Origin: Thoreauomyces humboldtii
Taxonomy: Eukaryota > Chytridiomycota > Chytridiomycetes > Spizellomycetales > Powellomycetaceae
Length of the DNA: 31,273 nt
Direction: 5' to 3'
NCBI GenBank assembly: GCA_027596035.1
Contig: JADGJA010000195.1
Coordinates: 1 to 31,273 of the forward strand
Shown here piece by piece: positions 10,316-19,705 of the stretch (the stretch's first letter is position 1; the number at the start of each line of letters is the position of its first letter). The notes below the pieces were generated by a model. The model did no database searches. It saw only the letters and a list, made by a program, of their open reading frames with translations, and was not told where the DNA came from. The position numbers and the translations under genes were made by a program.

Positions 10316-10752
10316 CGACGCGGCGACACCCACAAACCGCAAAAGCTGCTGGATAGAACTGCAAAAACCCTTTCATTGCCCGTGAAGTCACTTTGTATAC
10401 ATGAAAAAAAAAAAGAATAATAAAAGAAGTCTAATTGAACGTGTTGCCCAGTTTGTCTTGCGCGCGATTCTGGTATCGGAGCGGCAAAGGTCTTTGAAAA
10501 AGTCCCAACTGGAGTAAAACCCCGGAAGGAGTAGATGAAGCGATGTACTATGTGAGAGGCAGTTCGCTGATCAAGTACTTGTATGTATTGGACGTTCCAA
10601 TTTGCATTGCTCTGACCCTGATTCAACCCTTAACAGCGAAGTAAGGTAGAGAGGGTCGGAAGGCCATCCATTTCGCACGTTATTGGAAGGTTTCCACTTC
10701 TATCTACTGTGTCAGTAACCCCCTAACATACGCACCGAGGTCAGAGCAGTCT
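10316..10752. other. Intergenic, 3' side of TRM11
   Basis: This region lies between the relic above and the TRM11 stop. It holds an A-rich tract near 10403-10435 and no recognisable gene. It probably contains the TRM11 3' UTR near its right end. Confidence 0.5.
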
Positions 10753-12697
10753 CTATATTACCACATCCGCCAGGTCCTTCCTGAGCGCATCCACTTCACT
10801 TCCTCTCCCAGCAGCAGCAGCACCATGTGCAGCATGTCCACCATCTGCCTCGAAATAGACCTGTCTGAACCTCGCGTGAGCAGGTTCCTGTCCCGCATCC
10901 TCTCCTATGACCACATCCTCCTCCTCCTCTCCGATCTTTTCCATCGTGATGAGTCTCCGGCACCACTTTCCGAACACCTGGGCGCTGTTGGCAAGGAGCC
11001 TCATCCTGGGATGGCGGGGAACGTCCGTCACGTCGTACTCGTCCGTCAACGTAGGAAGCCAATAGACGAGTCGACCGTGTGGCACGAGGTGTGTGGCGGA
11101 GAAAGAGAGGAGGTCCGAGATCAGGGCTGGCATCTCGTATGGAAGCGTCTGAGGGTACCTCAGTTGACCGTTTCTGGAACAGGAAAAATCGTGAGAAACG
11201 GGTCGGTGTGCATGCTCGGGCGAACTCGATGTGCTGTGAGATTACCGTTTCAGTGGTGGAAGTGGTCCTTCGGGTACTTTGGAATTCGCGGGTCGGCCCA
11301 GTTTCTTAGCGCCTGCTCGAACGCCGTATGGTGGCTGGATTCAGAAAGGAAGTCAGCAAAATCTCGTCTGACGACGAAAATCGACTGGACGTTGGCTCTT
11401 ACGTCACAGACAATGGCATCCCATATTGGACGTGGTCGCCACGGGTGATGTGCTAGAAACAGTTGATTCAGTCAAACCGAAATATGCGGAATGTCAATAC
11501 GGAAGAGACCAACCGATGTCTGCGATGAGCGTTCCCACGATCCGGCCCGTAAGATTATATTGCTCGGCGTTGGACTGTATGTCACGGCCATCTAAAAAGC
11601 TCCGAACGATCAGTCCCTTGAACAACGCTCGCTACTTCACACCCATTTAAGAAACTGACCCTTTCCGCGAATCTGTCGTCCATCTATATCGGCGCCCAAA
11701 GTATAGCTTCCATAGTGGGCACACGTGACAAGAAAACTTCCGGTACCGACAAATGGATCAAGTACGAACGACCCTGGTCCAGCCTATACGTCGTGCGCAC
11801 GAAGTCGTCAGTAGACTCGCGTGGTTTGTGGAATCTGGTACGCCTCGATAGTCATCTCCTCACCAGAGCTTGATTCGCCATCACCAATGACAATTCCGCA
11901 TCCATCGATGTAGTTCCCAAGTACTTTCGCTTCTTCAGATCGTACTTTGTGATCAAAGATCGATCACCCTTTCCCGCCCTCACTCCAAACATGACCCTGA
12001 ACGGAACTTCGGGGGTGATGGCTCCCCTCGTCTCCACAGTCCCGTAATCCTCGATCAGCACGAACTCCACGTCTGGGGTCTTCAGGTTCACTTGACCGCA
12101 CGGCATGAACGCAAACTGCTCTATCCTGGCGACCTGGGCGTCCTGGTCGAGGGTGCGGCCGTACGCACCCACGTGGAACTTGAAGGATGAGCCATCGTAG
12201 GGAGCGTAGAGTTCGGGTCGAGAGCGGACACGGGCGAGGAGGGCCGGGAGGGATGGTTCGTCGGCCCAGAGACGGACGGCTTCTCTGCAGGGAAGTCAGA
12301 CCATGAGCTTCTGGTTCACCATTCCTGCCCAAGACCAGGACGGTTACTTTATGAGGATGGAACGACGGACCAGTTTTGCAGCCTGCTCGTCGGACTCTAT
12401 CTCGGCGAGCAGGAATGGGTGCTGAAACGCGCCAAATCACAAGGGAATTTGGTTTAGAGGTGAACGTGACCAGCACGAGTTCATATGCCTCTTACATCGT
12501 TGGAATACGTAGTTTTATCGAACGAGAGGGCGACGCCCTCCAATATGGCCAAGGACTCCAGCTCTGTTCAACCCGAAGAGGACCCCACCGTTCAGAACCG
12601 TACGAGACCGGACCGTACGAGAACTCGACGACCTTTCGTTACCTGGCAGCCTGAAGTCCATGTGGAACTGAGCGAAGCATATCAAGTAGGTAGGCAT
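10753..12697 (-). CDS. TRM11: tRNA (guanine(10)-N2)-methyltransferase catalytic subunit, nine exons
   Basis: Exons 12697-12643, 12563-12496, 12421-12348, 12284-11864, 11783-11660, 11591-11514, 11452-11403, 11334-11246 and 11173-10753 join with no frame break into 459 residues ending at TAG. The order matches Trm11/TRMT11: N-terminal FRLPELESLAILEG, the PF...ESDEQAAKLVRRS segment of the THUMP-containing half, VNLKTPDVEFVLIEDYG, then KKRKYLGTTSMDAELSLVMAN. The SAM-binding motif is DPFVGTGSFL (215-224), with GADIDGRQIRGK as the acidic-loop strand. The catalytic motif is DPPYG (290-294). The C-terminus has HGRLVYWLPT and RRLITMEK. Trm11 with Trm112 makes m2G10 in tRNA in the cytoplasm. A human-like length (about 460) supports completeness. 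The start at 12697 gives the family-typical MPTYLICFAQFHMDFRLPE. The acidic, alanine-rich tail after 400 is lineage-specific. Confidence 0.96.
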
Positions 12698-13969
12698 GGC
12701 TCAAGGAAGTACATGCAATGCTGCTTCAGAGAAACGAGAAAGCGTTGCAGTAGAGGGAGTGAGCCCTAGGGTTCCGGGACCACACGTATAGAGCACGCTT
12801 GCCCCCTTTCCTTCCTTTCCTTTCTTCACCAATACACACCTCTATCACTTCTTTCCTTGCTATACTGCAGCGTCCCCAAGAGACCTTCTGCGCTCAACGG
12901 GGGCAAAAGTCACTGCCCAAAAAAGGCGAACTGAACCCGCCGCAGCAGGACCGTCTCAGGAGTCAGGACCGTCCTCAAGACACGGGCTTCCGACTTCCGA
13001 GTCCCCACTTGCCAAGATCTCGCTCACCGTCCTGTCCCGGTCGTCCTGGAATTGCTTCTCCATTCATCAGAACCTGGTTCAACCGTTAGCGCAGTGCGCC
13101 AGGCAGAGTGCTTGAGAACTGCCACTGACGTTTTTGACCACGCCGCAGCATGTACATGTAGGTTTGTCTTGACACATCGCTCCTCCTCCTACTCGTACCT
13201 CTAGGTCATCGGACCACCCTCCTCAGTGCAGCTTTTTGGGCAGGCATTCCGACACTCGCAGCCATCTCATTCCCCAAAACTGGACAAAATCTACCCGGGT
13301 GCTTGGGGGTCGTCGGCCATCGTCTTGGGTGGAGACATGTCGTCCGCCATGTGGATCGAGGCATGTCAAAACTCGCTTCCGTTCAACAACCCGCCGCTTC
13401 GTCGCTTCGTCGCTTCGTCGTGAGGATCAGTAACAATTACGAGCAGTCTTAAAGAGAGTAATGCTGTTGCAACGATCACGTGAGTTCCTGCGCTGGCACG
13501 TATGACCTAAATCTAGATCTCTGCCCGCGCGCATCGCCATACTCGCCATACCCGGAGATGCGGATAAGAGATGTTCAGGGTGAGGTTGCTTCTGGGGACG
13601 ATGCAATTTCCAGCTAGCTGTCTTCGCATTTGGCAACAACGGAGTTACCTCTTGATCCAAGGAATCAAACGCTGCCCATCAAAAAGCACACTGCCCCACC
13701 CCCCTCCAGCGACGCTTAGAACAAGAGACTTGCAGGGTTCGAGAACCCTTCCAAGTACATGCGTCCAAAAGCTACCGCGGATAACAAGAAACTGAAAGGA
13801 ACGCGAGAAGCGCATGGACGAATTTTGCGTCAGGGACCCTCAAGAAAATTCAAGACATATCGGCAGTACGCAGCGATCGTCGACAATTGACCCTTGTCTC
13901 ACCTCCTGGCACCGTGTGCAGCATAGGTTTGGCTCTACGATTCCCACCACCTGAAGCGGCGTACCTCGC
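12698..13969. other. TRM11 upstream region and anonymous sequence
   Basis: The TRM11 promoter should lie just to the right of 12697. The rest shows only short open frames (under 100 codons) with no recognisable motif. A GGGTTCGAGAACCC palindrome near 13736 resembles a tRNA B box but has no supporting tRNA fold. Confidence 0.4.
13395..13420. repeat. Nine-bp tandem repeat (CGCTTCGTC, about three copies)
   Basis: CGCTTCGTC is repeated almost three times without mismatch. In two frames it would encode short repeats such as RRFVASS, but no gene is otherwise evident. Confidence 0.7.
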
Positions 13970-14287
13970 GTGTACTCGGAGTTTGCGAATGATCGAGAGA
14001 TTCCTCTCGATCAGCTAGCTGCAGAGGATCTGGAGCTGGCCATGCAAGTTTGCTACGACGCGGCTTGGGAGAAAACCCAAAAGACGTCGTCGTCAAACGT
14101 GAAGTCTGCGAATTTACCAGCTGCTCCATGGCCGCCGACAGCTGTCACTATCAACATCGGTCATCAGCTGGCCGTGATCAGGGATCGACTCATTGCCCTC
14201 GATCACGAAGTGCGCGTGGTATTCTGCCGGGGCATGTTGCAGGACCGGGCAGATCAAGTCCAACTCGTACGATTGCGCAAGAGCTGA
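13970..14287 (+). CDS. Short coding-like frame, unknown
   Basis: A frame reads YSEFANDREIPLDQLAAEDL and ELAMQVCYDAAWEKTQ, and continues open to TGA 14285-14287 (105 codons). The composition looks protein-like (acidic helix, balanced residues), but there is no ATG at its left end, only a GTG after an in-frame TGA. It could be an exon whose start was lost or is spliced from upstream. No family is recognised. It lies at the left edge of the relic island. Confidence 0.25.
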   Translation: MYSEFANDREIPLDQLAAEDLELAMQVCYDAAWEKTQKTSSSNVKSANLPAAPWPPTAVTINIGHQLAVIRDRLIALDHEVRVVFCRGMLQDRADQVQLVRLRKS

Positions 14288-14409
14288 ATCCAATTCTGCG
14301 ACTCTATCGGAACGGATTACCCCACTCCAACCCCTTCTTCCCGCCGCCTACCATCACTTTCGCTTCAAGTACCGGAATGTCCGACCAACGGGTCCAAGTC
14401 CGGCGTCAA

Positions 14410-14622
14410 GCCGACGCTTTCGAGCAGGTTACTGTTGAAGCGCTGCCTCTAGCGGGAGCCTCCTTCTGCAGTACCAATCAGCCGTGCAAGAATCGCGCGG
14501 CAAGTGAGAATGGGTGGTCGGATGTCGTGAAGATTCTTTTGGACAACGGCAGAGTCGACACTTCGCCTTCATCTTTGGACTTGCAGAACGACAGGCTCCT
14601 TTACGCAAAGCGCTCTCGATGA
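14410..14622 (+). pseudogene. Ankyrin-repeat fragment
   Basis: Codons 14500-14565 read ASENGWSDVVKILLDNGRVD, a near-consensus ankyrin unit: the A-x-x-x-G-x-x-x-x-V-x-x-L-L core with the NGRVD loop seen in fungal and large-virus ankyrin proteins. Only one full unit is visible; upstream residues keep a weak helix-like pattern and the frame ends at TGA soon after. A working ankyrin domain needs several units, so this looks like a remnant. Ankyrin repeats mediate protein binding and say nothing specific about function here. Confidence 0.5.
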
Positions 14623-14639
14623 CGATTTCTCGGATGACA

Positions 14640-14918
14640 TATATCTCATTGAAAGGCAAGCGGTACTCTTATGACGACTACAAGGGAAGAGTTCTGTACG
14701 AGCAAACATACGAAGAGCCAGGTCGAGACGCGACAACGCCCCTTCTGGCCTTGGCTTTTATGAACCGCGTCTTCGAGCCCATCTCGGCCCAGCTCTGGAA
14801 CCGTTTGCTCACCAAGATAGAACTCATGGAGACGTTCCAAAGCATGTTGGGCTGCGAGTCGATGATTTCTTCCCAGCTTCAGTCAACAGCGAACAGTACT
14901 AACACTCAGATTGCCTAA
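14640..14918 (+). CDS. Coding-like open frame following the ankyrin fragment
   Basis: In a different frame from the ankyrin piece, codons from about 14640 read KRYSYDDYKGRVLYEQTYEE and later FMNRVFEPISAQLWNRLL before the TAA at 14916-14918. The residue balance is protein-like and the end is serine/threonine/asparagine-rich. It may be a C-terminal exon of the same old gene, reached by a splice or frameshift I cannot place. No family is recognised. Confidence 0.3.
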   Translation, partial: YISLKGKRYSYDDYKGRVLYEQTYEEPGRDATTPLLALAFMNRVFEPISAQLWNRLLTKIELMETFQSMLGCESMISSQLQSTANSTNTQIA

Positions 14919-15232
14919 CGTGGAGAGAGAAGAGCGATCGACTGCAGGCTTACCGATGCGCAGCTTGGTGAACAAGAGTCTGCCGATGCCCACCGGACGG
15001 ATTATTCCCCAGCATTTCACCCGGGTGTTAATATCACCTCACTTTACCACACGGCGAAGCGACCCAAGATCCTGTTGAGCAACTGCATGCCGGGGCATCA
15101 CACCCGACGTGGTGGTCGTGCCGAATGCCGAGACGAAATTCACGTCCAAGACGTACCTGACGGCAGAACTCCGCCGCGAATACTCAAGCAAGTCAACACC
15201 ACGTGAACAAGCAGAGGGAGACAGACCGGCGG

Positions 15233-15820
15233 ATGACGGGACTGGAAAAGGTATGGTTGACCTGGCGAAACGCAAGGGAGCTCCTGGCTTTGTTTGCGGC
15301 AGTGGAGGAGGCAAGAGTTACCCTTCCCCAGTCGGTGTCGGCCCCCCTTCACTCCGCTCTCGCTGCCGGTCCCCCCATCCGAGACCGACACCCGTCCGCT
15401 CCTGTCACCAGCTTGGAGGAGGTGAAGAGCGTGGCGGCATTCCGAGCCGCATGCAGGGGTAAGGGCTCCGTCGTTGGCCTTGAGCCACTTGAATGCTTCA
15501 TGCGCAGCCAACAGATCAAACACAACGATATGGCGCGGCAAATTGCCAGCCTGCAGAACTCGGATGAGGGGGTTCTTGAAGCGTACACAGTCGTGGAGGA
15601 GAGCGAGCATGCGCGGATGGCGGCGAGAATTCAGCATGCTGCCGATGGACAGAACAGGTCTCCACAAGGTACTGCCGTGGATCTGGCGCGGAGTCAGCTT
15701 GAAGAAGCTCGCAACCGACACACCGAAGCCAAGGCATCTGTCTACAATGCGTCACCTCCAGTTCTCGCCCTTCGTAAGGCAATGGAACGCATCCAGAGCC
15801 GCATGTCGAACAAGAAATAA
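15233..15820 (+). CDS. Hypothetical helical protein containing the first copy of a duplicated block
   Basis: A 195-codon frame opens with ATG (MTGLEKVWLTWRNARELLAL) and ends at TAA 15818-15820. The frame is open further left to about 15163, so the start is a choice of the first ATG. The sequence is rich in Ala, Glu, Arg and Gln with heptad-like spacing, suggesting a coiled coil or helical bundle. Residues 111 onward form the block that recurs at 16134-16379 (DEGVLEA...EESEH...AARIQ...DLAR...LEEA...NRHTE). Retention of this block in frame in both copies supports it having been translated. No known domain is recognised and no catalytic motif is visible. Confidence 0.45.
   Translation: MTGLEKVWLTWRNARELLALFAAVEEARVTLPQSVSAPLHSALAAGPPIRDRHPSAPVTSLEEVKSVAAFRAACRGKGSVVGLEPLECFMRSQQIKHNDMARQIASLQNSDEGVLEAYTVVEESEHARMAARIQHAADGQNRSPQGTAVDLARSQLEEARNRHTEAKASVYNASPPVLALRKAMERIQSRMSNKK
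15563..15808 (+). repeat. Duplicated 82-codon block, copy 1
   Basis: This copy starts at GATGAG and ends at ATGTCG. It aligns with copy 2 at a constant offset of 571 bp with no insertion or deletion over 246 bp. About 61 of 82 encoded residues are identical by eye. Confidence 0.8.
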
Positions 15821-16133
15821 ACTCTCCAGGTTACGGCAAAGTTCCTCTCACGCTTCGACGTGATCCTCATGCCAAAGTTTGAGCATAAACGTATCATGAA
15901 GCGGAGAACCAGCGGTCCTCGTAGTTACACTAAGACGTCCTTCTCCCGGCTAGCTCATTCGGAGATGTTGACTGTGCTCAAGGGGATTCTGCAGTCACAT
16001 GGACGGGACACGGTCACTGTCTGAGAGAGCTTCACGAGCAAGGTCTGTCATCGTTGTGGTCGCATGCAGGACGTGCGGGCTTCGAAGGTCTACGTCTGTC
16101 ACCATTAACGCCACGTCTGTCACCAAGAACGCG

Positions 16134-16379
16134 GATGAGGGTGTTCTTGAAGCGAAAACTGCCGTTGAGGAGAGCGAACATGCTCTCGTTGCAGCGAGAA
16201 TACAGCGTGCTGGCGGTGGCGAGACCGGGCCTCCACACGATACTGCCGTGGATCTGGCGCGGTGTCGGCTTGAAGAGGCTTGCAACCGGCATACAGAATC
16301 CAAGGCTTTTGACTACAATGCATCACCTCCAGTCCTTGCCCTTCGTAAAGCGATGGATCGCATCCAGCGCCGCATGTCG
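16134..16379 (+). repeat. Duplicated 82-codon block, copy 2
   Basis: This is the second copy of the block at 15563-15808, in the same orientation and with the same reading frame kept open. Flanking sequences are only weakly related. Changes are spread evenly, so the duplication is not recent. The frame enters from a stretch beginning near 15999 and runs on to 16535 without the stop that ends copy 1. Confidence 0.8.
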
Positions 16380-16443
16380 AAAAAGCAACGAACTCTACAT
16401 TTGGTCGAAAGATCGCAAGTTTACGAACCCGGATTTCACAACA

Positions 16444-17068
16444 ATGGGAGATGTGAGGTGAGCTGGGTCTGCCTCGTCAGCCAACTGAACTTTCCTTTTG
16501 TAGGGACAAATTCGAGTCAGGAAAGAGAGAGATGAGTGCGTATTCCATCGAAGCATCGCTGTCCTCTGTAGACAAGACTTTTCACTGGAAGCAGACCTGC
16601 CAATGTCCACAGTTGCAGCCAGCAGTACTCACCTATAGACTCTGCCGACCCACTCCGAGCGATCCGGACCTGAACCTGATAACGTGCGAGCCCCCGACCT
16701 CTGTTACAAGACGCAGGCTGACCATGCAACAGATGCTTCGATTTGCGAGGGAGCCGAACGGGAACGACTTGAGCTTCGGCGGGACCAGCAAGCGGAAGGT
16801 AACCCAAGGCACGCAAGTCTCCCTTTTGTACGATCCGCACCTGCAGCAGAAAGTCAGAGCGATGAGCGCGCTCTCTCGTCCTACATTATTCAGACGGCCA
16901 CGTTTAGCCGATGCTCAACCTCCGCCGGCGCCATCCGCGACATGCAAATCCACATGGGCCATCAACGCTGACGAGTTTTTAGGCTGCACGATCGCACGCT
17001 ATGCGGCGAATCTCTCGAGCCAGGACCTGACCTGGAAGGACCAGATCCGAGAGCGAAACAAACGTTGA
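16444..17068 (+). CDS. Hypothetical two-exon protein
   Basis: Exon 16444-16457 joins exon 16504-17068 across a 46-nt intron (GTGAGC, CAACTGAAC, TTTTGTAG) to give 192 residues ending at TGA. Upstream of the chosen ATG the same frame reads DRKFTNPD, which recurs as CKFTNPD in the MSV199-like gene at 20.2 kb. The real start may therefore lie further left, and the two genes may share a linker. The middle holds LTMQQMLRFAREPNGNDLSF, then a KRKV stretch that could be a nuclear signal, and the C-terminus reads INADEFLGCTIARYAANL. No domain is recognised. An intronless alternative starts at ATG 16532. Confidence 0.4.
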
Positions 17069-17110
17069 AGGACACCTCATTTTGCAAGCCTCGGCTCTTG
17101 GAATCATTGG

Positions 17111-17911
17111 ATGCTCTTCGCAGGCGAGGATGCCTTCCATCTGGTATTCGACGTTGACGACAAGACCGGCGCCATCCGCGGAATAAACTTTGAAGGACAC
17201 ATGGATGCTAGCCGTATCCTGAAAAGCACTCCTACAATGAATGTATGCCTGATCGGTATCACTCCGTACTCTTCCATCACCATCAGTCGAATTGGGAATG
17301 CCTTGATCACGCAATTAGGAGACTATCACAAGCTGGCTTGGAACTGCCAGGATTTCGCTGTTATGCTTGCTCGCCTGGTGTGCCCCGACGTTGGGGTCAA
17401 TGACGACCGTCGCTGGGCCATTGATCACTGGTCGATCCCGTCGTCCGCCACCACGACACCGATCATGACCACCGAAACTGACTGGGCCAACATGACCCCG
17501 GGAGAGCAGCTCGCGCTCATGGCGGAGATGGGGGACGCGGAGGATCAGCGCGAGGAGTCAGAGGAATTGTCTCGCTGGACGGGTGCCGGGCGCCTATCCG
17601 AGAAGTATTTCTACTTCTGCATAATACGCGCTCCCAGAAGAGCGCATCGCCGCCTGCCTCGTGCGGCAGGAAGAGCTCCGTGCCGCCAGTCGAGAGGAGT
17701 CGCCGGCGTCGGGGGGCGTCGCCATCTCGCTGGGCCGTTTAGCGGCGCTGCTTGCGCTCGGTGAGTCCAAGTCAGTGTGTGCAATCCCACAACCTGTGCG
17801 TAGTCTGACAACTTGTGCTCAGAGGCGCGAGCCGAGGCACAGCATGAGTCCCGGGCAGGCAACCGCTCAAGCTTTCCGCAATCTCTCCCCGACCACCATC
17901 GTGTGCGATGA
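17111..17911 (+). CDS. Putative NlpC/P60- or LRAT-like protein with an NCQDF motif, three exons
   Basis: Exons 17111-17582, 17638-17760 and 17823-17911 join to 227 residues with frame kept. The first exon has HLVFDVDDKTGAIRG, then YHKLAWNCQDFAVMLARLVC. An Asn-Cys-(Gln/Glu)-(Asp/His)-Phe motif after a beta-rich stretch with a conserved His marks papain-like circular permutants (LRAT, PPPDE and NlpC/P60 relatives); here the Cys would be the nucleophile. That assignment is inference from one motif. Just left of the first ATG the frame reads GSWNHW, so the true N-terminus may be longer and encoded by a lost or undetected exon. The later part is acidic then alanine/arginine-rich helix. Intron 1 (55 nt) has a weak branch site, so the C-terminal half is less certain. 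Confidence 0.45.
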
Positions 17912-18306
17912 AATTGCACAGCGTACGGAAGCCGAAGCTATCCTGGAAGGAAGACGTGCTTCAACCAGAATCATTGCTACTTCGCACGGTCGTCTCCAAG
18001 ATCTCGTCGCCAAACGCGAAATCAATGCGGTCCTCGGCAACATCAAGGAGTCCACCGTGAGTGACGAGGTAGCGAACGCTGCACCTGGTGGAATGAACGA
18101 GTCTCGACTGCACAGAAGCGAGGAGCCTGCTTTCATCGAAGTCAACTCGCTCACGTCGTGGTCCATTCATCACGATTTCAAAAGGGCTCTTGAACGGTTT
18201 CCTTCGCAGTGAAGACGTGGAATACGACCATCGTCAGATAGATTCCGACGGCATCTTGGTTTCGCAGCCAGAGAAGAGGATGAGAACCGCATTGATCGCA
18301 TCGTGA
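17844..18306 (+). pseudogene. C-terminal relic of a SpoIIIAA/Ycf45-type AAA ATPase, frameshifted
   Basis: From ATG 17844 one frame encodes AFRNLSPTTIVCDEI, EAEAILEGRRASTRIIATSHG, then LGNIKESTVSDE and SEEPAFIEV. This is the order of the SpoIIIAA/Ycf45 P-loop ATPase family: Walker B with DEI, tEaeA, the IaTaHG sensor strand, and the C-terminal ERxxPPxF-like segment. The frame stops at 18210-18212. A +1 shift in the AAAAGGG run near 18181-18186 restores the expected continuation (LLNGFLRSEDVEYDHRQ up to TGA 18304-18306), which fits the W-hH...LLrG tail of the family. The Walker A loop and the first half of the ATPase are absent, so it cannot hydrolyse ATP as it stands. It overlaps the last exon of the preceding gene model in another frame. 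Confidence 0.6.
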
Positions 18307-18378
18307 CCTTGATCAGCCCCTGGTATATCGCTGACAGAAGGAAGTCGATTGCTTCCAAGTTTCGTTTTTCTCTTCTAG

Positions 18379-18905
18379 GACATTCGAAACCGGAGGTCAC
18401 AGATACAAGATGGAGTGCGACCGTTCGACCTGAGAGAATTAAGACTTGAGAAGGATCGCGCCGTGACCAACTCCAAGCGCTCGGTGTCTCGGACTGTCAC
18501 CTCGTCGTCGAGAGGGCCGGCTACGAGCAAGTGCAGCAGGACCTCGCTGCGGCCCGTGCGGACCTTTCCGAGGTTCGTCCTCTTCGTCGGTTTGTGTGCT
18601 TGAGCTAACATCAGATTGCCTTCGGAAAGTTCCCAGTAGATCTGAAAAAGCTTTCCGCCCCCAAGGACCTCGCATAAGGCGAGGCAGCGATGCAGGAACG
18701 CCTATGCGAGGCAGCGATGCAGGAACGCCTTGCGGCACCGTCAAAGAAATGAATCAGAGGGACAAAGGCAGCGGCTATGGAGGCTGAGTTTTCAACCATC
18801 TTAGACACAAGCGTCGGATCTTCCAGCCAGGAAGTTGTCCACGACTCAGACGTGGAGAGTAACGCTTCTGGCCACGGTGAAGGTGACGGCGACTACTCAT
18901 TATGA
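18379..18905 (+). pseudogene. Spliced coding-like relic with three internal stops
   Basis: After an acceptor-like TCTTCTAG, one frame runs from 18379 through a 42-nt intron (18573-18614; GTTCGT, GCTAAC, ATCAG) to TGA 18903-18905. It reads QLQALGVSDCHLVVERAGYE, QVQQDLAAARADLSE, IAFGKFPVDLKKLSAPKDLA, two copies of EAAMQERL, and MEAEFSTILDTSVGSSSQE with an acidic Ser/Gly tail. The frame is interrupted by TGA 18447, TAA 18675 and TGA 18750. The protein-like quality on both sides of each stop suggests an inactivated helical protein. It may instead be two small genes. The family is unknown. Confidence 0.4.
18679..18730 (+). repeat. 27-bp tandem repeat (two copies)
   Basis: A 25-bp unit starting GCGAGGCAGCGATGCAGG is perfectly repeated at 18679-18703 and 18706-18730. 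The period of 27 bp keeps frame and encodes EAAMQERL twice within the broken gene at 18379-18905. Confidence 0.9.
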
Positions 18906-18906
18906 G

Positions 18907-19623
18907 TCGGCCCGTCGCCACAGCTTCAGCCTCACCCTCGACGACTTCGCCCGTGCCAACCGCTTTTCGGTGGAGCCCCATATGGTTCCCAGCCGTGTCT
19001 GGCGCACAGACCATATCTGGGCGGATGGTCTGCGTTGGGTGAGCCCACATTCTGGCGATGGCGGTCAGGTCCTCCATAAGGGCAGACACACCTCGGTCTT
19101 CAGTGTCCGTCTGTCGCAGTTGCAGGCCAGAAGGACGCGTCTTCGTGCCGAGGAGCAGGCGCGCAAGGTTACGGATGCTAGGGAGAGGGAGAAGGATGAC
19201 AGGTCCCGTTCTCCCCACGCCGGTCGCAAGGATGGCGGCGGAAACGGTCCTTCCGGCGCTGGCTCGTCCTCCAAGGGATCTGCGGCCAAGGATGCAATGA
19301 GTTGCGAGCTGGTCGGAATGCCGACGACACGCTATAAAGGGCGATCACTTCTCGCTTGGGTTTGGACATCAAGTTTATCTTTCTTAGACTCTCGTCACGG
19401 TTATGACCTTACCTGTCATCTGCGATTGGCCCGCTGCTCAGATGCAATGGCCGAACGACTCTACCGGCGCGTCGACGGGTCATGCCAACAATTCGGTTCT
19501 GAGGACCGGCTTAGCCCTCCTCACTCAGCTCTTAAGAAGCACAGCAACGGCCCGTCGATATTTGACGCCCGAGGCCTCAAGCAGTTGCCGGAATGCCTGC
19601 CGAAAGGTGGGAGGATGGAATGA
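18907..19623 (+). CDS. Hypothetical arginine/serine-rich open frame
   Basis: A frame is open from 18835 to TGA 19621-19623 (about 260 codons). There is no ATG at its left end; the first internal ATGs lie some 49 codons in. The middle reads QARRTRLRAEEQARKVTDAR then EREKDDRSRSPHAGRK and a Gly/Ser-rich linker, typical of a disordered charged segment. The length is notable for this region, but the composition of the flanks is less convincing and a GTGAGCCC donor-like site lies near 19039. No domain is recognised. It precedes the MSV199-like gene in the same orientation. Confidence 0.3.
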   Translation, partial: SARRHSFSLTLDDFARANRFSVEPHMVPSRVWRTDHIWADGLRWVSPHSGDGGQVLHKGRHTSVFSVRLSQLQARRTRLRAEEQARKVTDAREREKDDRSRSPHAGRKDGGGNGPSGAGSSSKGSAAKDAMSCELVGMPTTRYKGRSLLAWVWTSSLSFLDSRHGYDLTCHLRLARCSDAMAERLYRRVDGSCQQFGSEDRLSPPHSALKKHSNGPSIFDARGLKQLPECLPKGGRME

Positions 19624-19705
19624 CAGTTAGCCAGGATTGTTCTCTAGAGGAAACCTTTCTTTCCGCCACACTCGCGCCGTTACGCTCAAAGAAGAATAAT
19701 ACAGA

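Noticed and set aside
10825..11448. 207-codon plus-strand open frame
   Set aside because: It is the antisense shadow of TRM11 exons 7-9.
13725..13760. GGGTTCGAGAACCC resembling a tRNA B box
   Set aside because: The T-arm would have a six- or eight-base loop, and no acceptor, D or anticodon stems could be paired upstream; it is just a palindrome.
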